A stretch of DNA of 64,000 bases from Cyanophora paradoxa (GCA_004431415.1 QPMI01000117.1:186001-250000); one strand, 5' to 3'. Counted from the stretch's first letter, positions 1 through 12,036 are shown. Notes: generated from the letters alone by a model not told the origin. Translations and numbers: made by a program.

Positions 1-116
1 GCGGGCTTGAAGCCGCCGAGCTCCGGGGGGTACGCTGATTCGGGGTTTCCCTTCACGCCCAGCTTCGCTCGCGGCCGCCCCAGGCCACGAAGCGACCAGC
101 GGCGAAGCGAAATCGC
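1..116. repeat. Partial copy of the repeat at 10714-10829
   Basis: The first 116 bases match 10714-10829 by eye without a difference, then the two diverge. The window therefore opens inside a dispersed or long-period repeat whose other copy lies between the two ~555-bp repeats near 10-12 kb. No coding function is assigned. Confidence 0.9.
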
Positions 117-680
117 CACAGCCAGCACTGCAGTCACTCCTAAACAGCCCTGTCGGACCGGCGGCCGCACTTCTCGGCCGTCCCTCCAATTGCACAGAGC
201 TGACCAACTCTGCAGCACCACGGCTCGCCATAGCTGCAGTGGAGCGCGATCCCGCGGCAGCAACTGCGCATGCCTCGATGGCTGGCCGGCGCAAACCCTG
301 TTCCCAGCGATCCTCCCGGAATCGGCCTCGGGCCCCGATTCACGCTTGAATCTGGTTCCTTACTGCCGTGCCGGTACGTGGATTCACGTCCGGGCCCGCC
401 CGCCACGCTCGCATCCCGCGCGCGCTGGCTATCCCGGGGGCCCACCGTCAGTCCGCGGCCGCCGGCTTGCCTATACACTCTATATAAGCGTGTATTGAGA
501 CCCGCCGCGCGATTCCTCCGGTTCCCTGACCAATTCCTGCACGCATGCTCCGGAGCTCCTCGGCGCTCGCACCGGACGTCGACACCGCCGCTGTGCCACG
601 CCGGCGGAGCTCGCGCAGGACTGCCCCGGCCTGCTGGCGCGCGCGCTGCAGACCCACCGCGAAGTCGGGCTTGGATCGTG
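117..680. other. GC-rich sequence without a recognised gene
   Basis: The stretch between the repeat fragment and the first tandem array is GC-rich. Open frames exist on both strands, but they overlap each other and none shows a protein family, a plausible start or splice structure. It is treated as non-coding. Confidence 0.5.
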
Positions 681-2030
681 CCTTCCGCGTGATCCACCGA
701 CGGACGGTGCCCAGCCGCTCGCGCGGCTCGGGGAGGCGACGGAGTACGGCTCTCGCGTGCGCCTCGCGCTGTGGACGGCCCGCGTGCGCCTCGCGCTGTG
801 GTCCCTGTACTCGGAGTTCGGAGGCCGCGCGCGACTCTCGCTGTGGCCCGATCCCCCCGGCGGATTCCGGCCGCGACCGCGGCCGGCGAACTTCCACCAG
901 GAGCACGGATCTCGCGAGCGCCTCGCTGTGAGATGGGCCCGCGTGCGTTCGTCGCTGTGGGCCCCCGTGCAAGGAGTTCCGGGGCCGCGTGCGCCCCGCT
1001 GTGGCCCCAGACCGCTTCAGCGGCACCAGCCGCTCCCGCGGCCGGCGAACTCCCAACCTGGCCTTCGAATTCGACTCCCGCGTGCGCCTCGCGCTGCGGG
1101 ACGGCCCGCGTGCGCCTCGCGCTGTGGGCCCCCTACTCGGAGTTCGGAGGCCGCGCGCGACTCTCGCTGCGGCCCGCTCCGCCCCCGGCGGACCCCGGCC
1201 GCGCCCGCGGCCGGCGAACTTCGACCAGGAGCACGGGTCTCGCGAGCGCCTCGCTGTGAGATGGGCCCGCGAGCGTTCGTCGCTGTGGGCCCCCGTGCGC
1301 GGAGCTCCGGGGCCGCGTGCGTCTCGCTGTGGCCCCAGAGCTTCACCCCGGAGTACGGCTCTCGCGTGCGCCTCGATCGCTGCGGGACGGCCCGCGAGCG
1401 TGCGCGCTGTGGGCCCTGTACATATATATATATACTCGGAGTTCGGAGGCCGCGCGCGACTCTCGCTGTGGCCCGATCCGCCCCGGCGGACCCCGGCCGC
1501 ACCCACGGCCGGCGAGCTTCCACCAGGAGCACGGATCTCGCGAGCACCTCGCTGTGAGATGGGCCCGCGAGCGTTCGTCGCTGTGGACCCCCGTGCGCGG
1601 AGCTCCGGGGCCGCGTGCGTCTCGCTGTGGCCCCAGATCTAGAGCTTCACCCCGGAGTACGGCTCTCGCGTGCGCCTCGCTCGCTGCGAGACGGCCCGCG
1701 AGCGTGCGCGCTGTGGGCCCTGTACTCGGGTTCGGAGGCCGCGCGCGACTCTCGCTGTGGCCCGATCCGCCCCGGCGGATTCCGGCCGCACCCGCGGCCG
1801 GCGAACTTCCACCAGGAGCACGGATCTCGCGAGCGCCTCGCTGTGAGATGGGCCCGCGAACGTTCGTCGCTGTGGACCCCCGTGCGCGGAGTTCCGGGCC
1901 GCGTGCGTCGCGCTGTGGCCCCAGAGCTTCACGCCGGAGTACGGACCTCGCGTGCGCCCCGCTGCGAGACGGCCCGCGAGCGTGCGCGCTGCGGGCCCCG
2001 GACTCGGAGTGCGTTACGCTGCGGACTATA
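681..2030. repeat. Tandem array of ~290-330 bp units
   Basis: A block containing 'caccaggagcacgg' followed by 'tctcgcgag' recurs near 895, 1220, 1516 and 1805, spacings of roughly 290-330 bases. Between the anchors are shared sub-blocks such as 'cgcgcgactctcgctg' and short repeats of 'cgtgcgcctcgc'. Units differ by substitutions and small indels, including a short 'atatatatata' insertion near 1425. Long open frames on both strands follow from the stop-poor GC-rich repeat and are not taken as genes. Confidence 0.85.
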
Positions 2031-2640
2031 GCTACGACTCTCGCTGGCGCGCGCGCTGCGAGTATTAGTCGGCCCGCTGGCGCGTCTCGAGCTCGCTGCG
2101 GACTAGCCGCTAGCGCTAGCGCTGCTGGCGCGACCGCTACAGCCTCGCGATCGATCGCGATCGCAGAGTGTTTTGTTTGTTTTTGGTCAATTCTAGTCGA
2201 TTCAAGGATTGACTCGACCTTAAAACAAAAACAAAAACAAAACAAACAAAAACAAAACAACGGACGTACCCGTTGTACCGGCCGGACTCCGGACTCCGGA
2301 GCCGCCGGACCCGCGGTACCGGTCCCGCGCCGCGCGGTCTCACTGCCGCAGTGCCAGGCCGCTGAGGCGGGCACTTCCGGGGATCCGCTGCCGCAGTGCC
2401 GCCGCTGCGGCGCCGCACGGCATGCGCAGTCTGCAGTGGCAGTACAGCCGCAGTGCCGCAGTGCGAGCTCGAGTCGGCCGGCGCCCGCAGCTGCAGTTGC
2501 CAGGCTGGCGCTTCCGCTACCGCAGTGCTGCCGCTGCCCCAGTGGCGCGTTACGCTGCGGACTACGGTCCCCGCTTGCGCTCTAGATCTCGCTGCGAGTC
2601 GGCCTGCTGGCGACCTTCCGCGCATCCGCGCCGCACCCTT
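2031..2640. other. Spacer with an A/T-rich foldback
   Basis: This spacer separates two unrelated tandem arrays. At about 2165-2262 a T-rich arm ('gttttgtttgttttt') is followed by an A/C-rich arm ('acaaaacaaacaaaaac') that can pair with it, giving an imperfect foldback in otherwise very GC-rich DNA. Around 2330-2530 there are short 'ccgcagtgccg' repeats. No gene was recognised. Confidence 0.6.
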
Positions 2641-5600
2641 GCGCAACCCGGGCCCCCGCACCGCAGCTCGGCTCGCCGCCGCCGCCGGACCTGCCTGCGC
2701 AGGGCGGGCCGGCCGCTGGCCCGCCTGCGGCACTCCCCGGCTGGAGCCCAGGGCTCCACCTCCGTCCCGAGGTCCGAAAACGACCTCGCGCGGCCCCGCA
2801 CCGCCACGCCACCCGCCGCCGCCGCCTGACCTGCTTGCGCGGGCGGGCCGGCCGCTGGCTCGCACGCAGCGCTCCCGGCTGGAGCCGCTGAGCCCAGGGC
2901 TCCGCCTCCGTCCCGAGGTCCGTCACGGCCTCGCGCGGCACCCGCGCCGCCGCTCGACCCGCCGCCGCCGCCTGACCTGCTTACGCAGGGCGGGCCGGCC
3001 GCTGGCTCGCCTGCCGCGCTCTCCGGCTGGAGCCTTGGTCTCCACCTCCGCCCCGAGGTCCGTCACGGCCTCGCGCGGCCCCGTGCCGCCGCTCGACCCG
3101 CCACCGTGGCACCGCCGCCTGACCTGCTTGCACAGGGCGGGCCGACCGCTGGCGCGCCTGCGACGCTCCCCGGCTGGAGCCCAGGGCTCCACCTCCGCCC
3201 CGAGGTCCGAAAACGACCTCGCACGGCCCCGCCCCCCGCGCCACCCGCCGCCGCCGCCTGACCTGCTTGCGCAGGGCGGGCCGACCGCTGGCTCGCCTGC
3301 GGCGCTCTCCGGCTGGAGCCCAGGGCTCCGCCTCCGCCCCGAGGTCCGTCACGGCCTCGCGCGGCCCCCGCGCCGCCGCTCGACCCGCCGCCGCAGCCTG
3401 ATCTGCTTGCGCAGGGCGGGCCGGCCGCTGGCTCGCCTGCCGCGCTCTCCGGCTGGAGCCCTTGGGCTCCACCTCCGCCCCGAGGCCCGTCACGGCCTCG
3501 CGCGGCCCCCGCACCGCCGCTCAACCCGCCACCGTGGCACCGCCGCCTGTCCTGCTTGCGCAGGGCGGGCCGGCCGCTGGCTCGCCTGCGGCGCTCCCCG
3601 GCTGGAGCCCCGGGCCCCACCTCCGCCCCGAGGTCCGAAAACGACTCGCGCGGCCCCACGCCCGCGCTCGACCCGCCGCCGCCGCATAACCTGCTTACGT
3701 AGGGCGGGCCGGCCGCTGGTGCGCATGCAGCGCTCCCCGGCTGGAGCCCAGGGCTCCACCTCCGCCCCGAGGTCCGTCACGGCCTCGCACGGCCCCGCGC
3801 CGCCGCTCGACCCGCCGCCGCCGCCTGACCTGCTTGCGCAGGGCGGGCCGGCCGCTGGCCCGCCTGCGGCGCTCTCCGGCTGGAGCCTTGGGCTTCACCT
3901 CCGCCCCGAGGTCCGTCACGGCCTCGCGCGGCCCCGCACCGCCGCTCGACTCGCCGCCGCCGCCGGACCTGCTTACGCAGGGCGGCCGGCCGCTGGCTCG
4001 CATGCGACGCTCTCGGGCTGGAGCCCTTGGGCCCCACCTCCGCCCCGAGGTCCGTCACGGCCTCGCGCGGCCCCGTGCCGCCGCGCGACCTGCCGCCGCC
4101 GCCTGACCTGCTTGCGCAGGGCGGGCCGACCGCTGGCTCGCCTGCGACATTCGCCGGTTGGAGCCCTTGGGCCCACCTCCACCCCGAGGTCTGAAGCGGC
4201 CTCGCGCGACCCCCGCGCCGCCGCCCGACACACCGCTGCCGCCTGACCTGCTTGCGCAGGGCAGGCCGGCCGCTGGCTCGCCTGCCGCGCTCTCCGGCTG
4301 GAGCCCAGGGCTCCACCTCCGCCCCGAGGTCCGTCACGGCCTCGCGCGGCCCCGCGCTGCCGCTCGACCCGCCGCCGCCGCATAACCTGCTTGCGCAGGG
4401 CGGGCCGGCCGCTGGCTTGCATGCAGCCCTCCCCGGCCGGAGCCTTGGTCTCCACCGCCGCCCCGAGGTCCGTCACGGCCTAGCGCGGCCCCGCGCCGCC
4501 GCTCGACCCTCCGCCGCCGCATAACCTGCTTGCGCAGGGCGGGCCGACCGCTGGCTCGCCTGCGGCGCTCCCCGGCTGGAGCCCAGGGCTCCGCCTCCGC
4601 CCCGAGGTACGTCACGGCTTCGCGAGGCCCCGCGCTGCCGCTCGACACGCCGCCGCCGCCTGACCTGCTTGCGCAGGGCGGGCCGGCCGCTGGCTCGCAC
4701 GCAGCACTCCCCGGCTGGAGCCCAGGGCTCCACCTCCGCCCCGAGGTCCGTCATGGCCTCGCGCGGCCCCGCGCTGCTGCTCGACCCGCCGCCACCACAT
4801 AACCTGCTTGCGCAGGGCGGGCCGACCGCCGTCTCGCCTGCGGTACTCTCCGGCTGGGGCCCAGGGCCCCACCTACGCCCCGAGGTCTGTCACGGCCTCG
4901 TGCGTCCCCGCGCCGCCGCTCGACCCACCGCCGCCGCCTGACCTGCTTGCGCAGGGCGGGCCGGCCACTGGCTCGCCTGCCGCGCTCTCCGGCTGGGGCC
5001 CAGGGCTCCACTTCCGCCCCGAGGTCCATCACGGCCTCGCGCAGCCCCGCGCTGCCGCTCGACCGCCGCCGCCGCATCACCTGCTGGCGCAGGGCGGGCT
5101 GGCCGCTGGCTCGCACGCAGCGCTCCCCGGCTGCGCCCAGGGCTCCACCTCCGCCCCGAGGTCCGTCTCGGCCTCGCGCGGCTTCGGGCTGCCGCTCAAC
5201 CCACCGCCGCCGCATGACCTGCTGGCGCGGGGCTGGCCGGCCGCTGGCTCGCATGCAGCGCTCCCCGGCTGGAGCCCAAGGCCCCACCTCCGCCCCGAGG
5301 TCCGAAAACGACCTCGCGCGGCCCCGCACCGCCGCGCCACCCGCCGCCGCCGCGTAACCTGCTTGCGCAGGGCGGGCCGGCCGCTGGCTCGCACACAGCG
5401 CTCCCCGGCTGGAGCCCAGGGCTCTACCTCCGCCCCGAGGTCCATCACGGCCTCGTGCGGCCCCGCACTGCCGCTCGACCAGCCGCCGCCGCAAAACCTG
5501 CTTGCGCAGGGCGGGCCGTCCGCTGGCTCGCATACAGCGCTCCCCGGCTGGAGCCCAGGGCCCCACTTCCGCCCCGAGGTCCGTCACGGCTTCGCGCGGC

Positions 5601-8600
5601 CCCGCGCTGCTGCTCGACATGCCACTGCCGCCTGACCTGCTTGCGCAGGGCGGGCCGCTGGTGCGCATGCAGCGCTCCCCGGCTGGAGCCCAGGGCCACA
5701 CTTCCGCCCCGAGGTCCGTCACGGCCTCGCGCGGCCCCGCGCTGCTGCTCGACCCGCCGCCGCCCCAGAACCTGCCTGCGCAGGGCCGGCCGCTGGTGCG
5801 CATGCAGCGCTCCCCGGCTGGAGCCCAGGGCTCCACCACCGCCCCGAGGTCCGCCACGGCCTCGCGCTCCCCTGTGCTGCCGCTCGACACGCCGCCGCCG
5901 CATAACCTGCCTGCGCAGGGCGGGCCGGCCGCTGGCTCGTCCGCAGCGCCCCCCGGCTGGAGCTCAAGGCGTTACCACCGCCCAGAGGTCCGTCACGGCC
6001 TCGCCCGACCCCGCGCCGCCGCTCGACCCACCGCCGCCGCCTGACCTGCTTGCGCAGGGCGGGCCGGCCGCTGGCTCGCACACAGCGCTCCCCGGCTGGA
6101 GCCCAGGGCTCTACCTCCGCCCCGAGGTCCATCACGGCCTCGCGCAGCCCCGCGCTGCCGCTCGACCCGCCGCCGCCGCATCACCTGCTGGCGCAGGGCG
6201 GGCTGGCCGCTGGCTCGCACGCAGCGCTCCCCGGCTGCGCCCAGGGCTCCACCTCCGCCCCGAGGTCCGTCTCGGCCTCGCGCGGCTTCGGGCTGCCGCT
6301 CAACCCACCGCCGCCGCATGACCTGCTGGCGCGGGGCTGGCCGGCCGCTGGCTCGCATGCAGCGCTCCCCGGCTGGAGCCCAAGGCCCCACCTCCGCCCC
6401 GAGGTCCGAAAACGACCTCGCGCGGCCCCGCACCGCCGCGCCACCCGCCGCCGCCGCGTAACCTGCTTGCGCAGGGCGGGCCGGCCGCTGGCTCGCACAC
6501 AGCGCTCCCCGGCTGGAGCCCAGGGCTCTACCTCCGCCCCGAGGTCCATCACGGCCTCGTGCGGCCCCGCACTGCCGCTCGACCAGCCGCCGCCGCAAAA
6601 CCTGCTTGCGCAGGGCGGGCCGTCCGCTGGCTCGCATACAGCGCTCCCCGGCTGGAGCCCAGGGCCCCACTTCCGCCCCGAGGTCCGTCACGGCTTCGCG
6701 CGGCCCCGCGCTGCTGCTCGACATGCCACTGCCGCCTGACCTGCTTGCGCAGGGCGGGCCGCTGGTGCGCATGCAGCGCTCCCCGGCTGGAGCCCAGGGC
6801 CACACTTCCGCCCCGAGGTCCGTCACGGCCTCGCGCGGCCCCGCGCTGCTGCTCGACCCGCCGCCGCCCCAGAACCTGCCTGCGCAGGCCGGCCGCTGGT
6901 GCGCATGCAGCGCTCCCCGGCTGGAGCCCAGGGCTCCACCACCGCCCCGAGGTCCGCCACGGCCTCGCGCTCCCCTGTGCTGCCGCTCGACACGCCGCCG
7001 CCGCATAACCTGCCTGCGCAGGGCGGGCCGGCCGCTGGCTCGTCCGCAGCGCCCCCCGGCTGGAGCTCAAGGCGTTACCACCGCCCAGAGGTCCGTCACG
7101 GCCTCGCCCGACCCCGCGCTGCCGCTCGACCCGCCGCCGCCGCATACCCTGCTTGCGCAGGGCGGGCCGGCCGCTGGCTCGTATGCAGCGCTTCACGGCT
7201 GGAGCCCAGGGCTCCACCTCCGCCCCGAGGTACGTCACGGCTTCGCGAGGCCCCGCGCTGCCGCTCGACACGCCGCCGCCGCCTGACCTGCTTGCGCAGG
7301 GCGGGCCGACCGCTGGCTCGCCTGCGACATTCGCCGGTTGGAGCCCTTGGGCCCCACCTCCACCCCGAGGTCTGAAGCGGCCTCGCGCGACCCCCGCGCC
7401 GCCGCTCGACACACCGCTGCCGCCTGACCTGCTTGCGCAGGGCAGGCCGGCCGCTGGCTCGCCTGCCGCGCTCTCCGGCTGGAGCCCAGGGCTCCACCTC
7501 CGCCCCGAGGTCCATCACGGCCTCGCGCAGCCCCGCGCTGCTGCTCGACCCGCCGCCGCCGCATAACCTGCTTGCACAGGGCGGGCCGGCCTCTGGCTCG
7601 CATGCAGCGCTCCCTTACTGGAGTCCAGGGCTCCACCTCCGCCCCGAGGTCCGTCACGGCCTAGCGCGGCCCCGCGCTGCCGCTCGACCCGCCGCCGCCG
7701 CATAACCTGCTTGCGCAGGGCGGGCCGGCCGCTGGCTCGCATGCAGCCCTCCCCGGCCGGAGCCTTGGTCTCCACCGCCGCCCCGAGGTCCGTCACGGCC
7801 TAGCGCGGCCCCGCGCTGCAGCTCGGCGTACCGCCACTGCCTGACCTGCCTGCGCAGGGCGGGCCGGCCGCTGGCTCGCCTGCCGCGCTCTCCGGCTGGA
7901 GCCCTTGGGCTCCACCTCCGCCCCGAGGTCCGTTCACGGCCTCATGCGGCCCTGCACCACCACTCGACCGCCGCCGCCGCATAACCTGCTTGCGCAGGGC
8001 GGGCCGGCCGCTGGCTCGCATACAGCGCCCCCCGGCTGGAGCCCAGGGCTCCACCTCCGCCCCGAGGTCCGAAAACGACCTCGCGCGGCCCCGCACCGCC
8101 GCGCCCCCGCCGCCGCCGCCTGACCGGCTTGCGCAGGGCGGGCCGACCGCTGGCTCGCCTGCGGCGCTCTCCGGCTGGAGCCCAGGGCCCCGCCCCGCCC
8201 CGAGGTCCGTCACGGCCTTGCGCGGCCCCGCGCCGCTGCTCGACCCGCCGCCGCCGCCTGACCTGCTTGCGCAGGGCGGGCCGGCCGCTGGCTCGCATGC
8301 CGCGCTCTCCAGCTGGAGCCCAGGGCTCCACCGCTACCCCGAGGTCCGTCACGGCCTCGCGCGGCCCCGCGCTGCAGCTCGGCGTACCGCCACTGCCTGA
8401 CCCGCTGGCGCAGGGCGGGCCGGCCGCTGGCTCGTCCGCCGCGCTCTCCGGCTGGAGCCCAAGGCTCCACCGCCGCCCCGAAGCCCTTGACGGCCTCGCA
8501 CGGCCCCACTCCACCACCCGGCTTGCCGCCGCCGCCTGACCTACGGGTGCAGGGCGGGCCGGCCGCTGGCCCGCCCACCGCGCTCCTGCTGGAGCTCAAG

Positions 8601-9340
8601 GCTCCGCCACCTCCCCGAGGTCTGCAGCGACCTCGCGCGGCCCGGCGCCGCCGCCCAGCTCGCTGCCTCCGCCTGATTGGCTGGCACAGGGCGGGCCGGC
8701 CCCTAGCCCGCCCGCGGCCGTCGGACGCTTCCTGGCTGGAGCTCAAGGCTCCGCCACCGCCCCAGGGCGGGCCGGCTGGTGGACCGCGCGCAGCGCCTCC
8801 TGCGGTAGCTAAAAGCTCCGCCGCCGCCCGAAGGTCCGTAGCGGCCTTGCGCGGCCCCGCGCGGCCGCTCGACCCGCTACCGCCGTCGGACCTACTCGCG
8901 AAGGGCAGGCCGGTCGCTGGCTCGCCAGCAGCGCTCTCCTGCTGGAGCTCAAGCCTCCACCACCGCCCCGAGGTCTGCAGCGACCTCGCACGGCCCCGCA
9001 CTGCCGCTCGGCTCGCCGCCGCCGCCTCGCCTGCTTGCGCAGGGCGGGCCGGCCTCTGGCTCGCCCGCGTCGCCCCCCTGCTGGAGCTCAAGGCTCCTTC
9101 GCGGCCCGAGGTCCGTCACGACCTCGCGCGGCCCCGCGCCGCCGCTCGACCCGCCGCCTCCGCCCGACCTGCTGGCGCAGGGCGGGCCGGCCCTGGCTCG
9201 CCAGCCGCGCTCTCCTGCTGGAGCTCATGGCCCCATCACCGCCCCGGGGTCCGTCACGGCCTCGCGCGGCCCCGCGCTGCCGCCGCCTCGCCTGCTGGCG
9301 CAGGGTGGCTGACCGCTGGCTCGCCCACGGTGCTGTCCCA
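2640..9340. repeat. ~139-bp satellite array
   Basis: A unit anchored on 'cctgcttgcgcagggcgg' and 'cgaggtccgtcacggcctcg' recurs every 138-149 bases. Anchors at about 3552, 3691, 3830, 3969 and 4108 are exactly 139 apart. Roughly 48 diverged monomers fill 6.7 kb. Because the unit is GC-rich and nearly stop-free, long overlapping open frames appear on both strands. They encode Arg/Pro/Ala/Gly-rich periodic sequence in several frames at once, so they are read as satellite and not as a repeat protein. Confidence 0.93.
5077..7118. repeat. Higher-order duplication inside the satellite
   Basis: The block 5077-6015 recurs at 6181-7118, an offset of 1,104 bases (eight monomers). It is almost unchanged: the one difference noticed is a G lost from a run ('cagggccgg' near 5786, 'caggccgg' near 6890), after which the offset is 1,103. 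Neighbouring monomers are much more diverged, so this is a recent multi-monomer duplication, as expected from unequal exchange in a satellite. Confidence 0.85.
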
Positions 9341-9960
9341 CGGGCGCTCCAGGCCCTGAGGCCCCGCGACTGCTCCCGCGGTCTTATGCGGCCCCCACGC
9401 CTCCGCGCGGCGCGCTTCCGCCGCCTAACCTGCTTGCACAGGGCAGGACGGTGGTGGGCTCACTTTCGGTGCTCACCGGCTGGGATGGTTTTAGATTCCG
9501 CCGCGGCCCCGAGGTCCGTAACGGCCTCGCGCGACTTCACGCCGACGCGCAGTGCGACCGCCTTGCCCGCCCTCCACCCGTAGCGCGCCCCTGGCCCGCA
9601 CCGCCCAGCATGACTTGTCGGCGGCGGGGATCTGGCGGCGCAACTATCAAGCGCCGCCCCGGTTCGTCGACTGTCCCATAGGGGTACGACGAGAACCCCC
9701 CAGCCTTCTGTGCCGGCTCGTTCCCTCGGGCTTCTTGGCCCGCCCCGGCCCATGTTGTTGTCCGAATTCACGCTCTCTGCCCGTCCCTCCTACAGCGCAG
9801 TGCGCTGGGGATAGGGCTCAGCGTCCGAGACACGTTGGGGTGGCGGGGAGGAGGAAAGAGAGGGGGGGGGGGGCAGGAGGAGGGTGGATCAACCCTCGCC
9901 CTCTTGATCACTTTTGTCCTTATGTATGCTATTCTGGCTGGCTGTGACCTGACTCTTGTT
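9341..9960. other. Satellite edge and unique spacer
   Basis: Decayed satellite monomers continue to about 9560 (for example 'ccgaggtccgtaacggcctcg' pieces near 9509). After that the sequence is unique, with a poly-G run near 9866-9875. No gene, splice structure or family match was recognised. Confidence 0.5.
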
Positions 9961-10512
9961 TGGTAGGGGGTACTGCATTCGTGCTGCGTTCGCTACGCTC
10001 ACCCCGCGGCCTCCGGCGGCGGTACCCGGCTTCGGATCCCCGAACCCGGAAGAAACCGCGTACCCTCCCCGGGGTACGCCGTTCGCCCCAACCGGCCCAC
10101 AAGGCGCGGCCCGAGGCCGAACGCGTACCCCGGAGAGGGTACGGCGTCAGAGCGGCCCCGATCAAGTGTACCCCCGAGCGGGGTACCCCGATCGGCCCCG
10201 CGACGGCCCGAGCGGAGTACCCCGAGCGGGTACACCGTCTCGACCCGCAACGGCCCTCCCCGGGGTACAAGCGCCTAGCACGCTTACCCCGGAGAGTTCT
10301 TGTTCCGGAACTCGCAAGGGCGAGGCCGGAATGGCATACGGCGATCCGCCCTGGTCGATCGCCAACGTATTATGATACGTGGTTCCCGGGAAAGCAGCCT
10401 TGAGCTGCCGTACCTCAGGGCCCAACCCGATGCGCTATCCCGTGCATCTAGCTAAGTAGTGTCAGGCGTAAGATAGCTAGGTCTTCTGCATTCGAATGAA
10501 GCGAGGCGTAAA
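9961..10512. repeat. Dispersed repeat, copy 1 (552 bp)
   Basis: The unit runs from 'tggtagggggtactgc' to 'gcgaggcgtaaa' and is repeated at 11478-12036. It is rich in palindromic GTAC blocks ('gtacccc', 'gagcggggtac') and contains the near-palindrome 'acgtattatgatacgt' near 10368. No coding capacity is convincing. The copy is seven bases shorter than copy 2, and all seven length differences noticed fall in C or G runs. Confidence 0.9.
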
Positions 10513-11477
10513 TCGGGATTTGCGCTCTCAATGCGTAAATCGAGTTTTGCGCCGACGGAATGCGAACAAAGAAGACCGTAGCCGAGCGCCAGGCACGAAA
10601 GAGCTGAGCGACTCGCTAGCCGCGGAAGCGGCGCGAGGCGAGCACGGGATTAGCAGCAGGCTGCTGCGAGCGCCCCGCAAGGGACTAGCTGAGCTAGCCG
10701 TTGGGCCGAGCCGGCGGGCTTGAAGCCGCCGAGCTCCGGGGGGTACGCTGATTCGGGGTTTCCCTTCACGCCCAGCTTCGCTCGCGGCCGCCCCAGGCCA
10801 CGAAGCGACCAGCGGCGAAGCGAAATCGCTCCCGCCCACCTCCCCGCGATTTTTCCTTCCGGGGCGCCGAACCTCGCCACCCAGCGAGCCCCGGCGCCGC
10901 GAAAAGTTCGCGCAAAAAGGCAATGCATACGGCGACCAGCGCCAGCGTTCGCCGAGGGTATTATAATACGTGGTTCCTTGCCGTCTCCTGTGCACACGGT
11001 TCCGGATGTTACTCCCGCTCGGTGCCGGCCACCAGCGCGGACGTGGTCGTGCACAGCTGATCCGTGGTAATTTACAATGGTTCCGTCGAAGATTCGGGCA
11101 CGAACCGCGCAGACTCGGTGTGCCGGTCGTCATTCGTGTTTCCACGCGCGTCCGCTGGGCCCACTTGTGCCGGGCCGGGGTCCAGCGCGCCCCCAAGAAA
11201 CAGTCGCGCGGCTTCGTGGAGAATCTCGAGTTTTCCCCGCTGGGTTTTACCCTGTTTTCCTCTGGACCCGTGGGTGCCGAGCCGGGGTCCAGCGCGCATG
11301 ACCGTTACGCGGTTTTCCCGCGGTAACTTGCTGGTTTTCGAGTCTGCCGCCCCGGCGCGGGGGGAGACTTCGCGCATGATTCGGAGTCCTGTTGGTTTTT
11401 GATGAGCCTCGGTTGTCGTACGTTGTACGACTCCTTGGTCTCATGGTCGTCTGCGGACGACGGGCACGCTACGCGTG
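10513..11477. other. Segment between the two dispersed repeats
   Basis: This segment includes 10714-10829, identical to the first 116 bases of the window. Near 10958 it carries 'tattataatacgtggttcc', which resembles a motif in both flanking repeats. Short open frames occur, but none has a recognisable family or consistent splicing. It may be part of a larger composite repeat that includes the two flanking copies. Confidence 0.5.
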
Positions 11478-12036
11478 TGGTAGGGGGTACTGCATTCGTG
11501 CTGCGTTCGCTACGCTCACCCCCGCGGCCTCCGGCGGCGGTACCCGGCTTCGGATCCCCGAACCCGGAAGAAACCGCGTACCCCTCCCCGGGGTACGCCG
11601 TTCGCCCCAACCGGCCCCACAAGGCGCGGCCCGAGGCCGAACGCGTACCCCGGAGAGGGGTACGGCGTCAGAGCGGCCCCGATCAAGTGTACCCCCGAGC
11701 GGGGTACCCCGATCGGCCCCGCGACGGCCCCGAGCGGAGTACCCCCGAGCGGGGTACACCGTCTCGACCCGCAACGGCCCTCCCCGGGGTACAAGCGCCT
11801 AGCACGCTTACCCCGGAGAGTTCTTGTTCCGGAACTCGCAAGGGCGAGGCCGGAATGGCATACGGCGATCCGCCCTGGTCGATCGCCAACGTATTATGAT
11901 ACGTGGTTCCCGGGAAAGCAGCCTTGAGCTGCCGTACCTCAGGGCCCAACCCGATGCGCTATCCCGTGCATCTAGCTAAGTAGTGTCAGGCGTAAGATAG
12001 CTAGGTCTTCTGCATTCGAATGAAGCGAGGCGTAAA
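11478..12036. repeat. Dispersed repeat, copy 2 (559 bp)
   Basis: This is a direct repeat of 9961-10512 in the same orientation, offset about 1.5 kb. Its right edge at 12036 abuts sequence that reads on the minus strand like the interior of a gene (12037-12249), so this boundary seems to truncate that gene. Confidence 0.9.

Noticed and set aside
2396-8539. Very long Arg/Pro/Ala-rich open frames on both strands
   Set aside because: They follow the 139-bp satellite period, exist in several frames and both strands at once, and have no family match. The GC-rich unit simply lacks stops.
10513-11477. Protein-coding gene between the dispersed repeats
   Set aside because: The frames are short, overlapping and without family motifs or consistent splice sites, and part of the segment is itself repeated at the window start.
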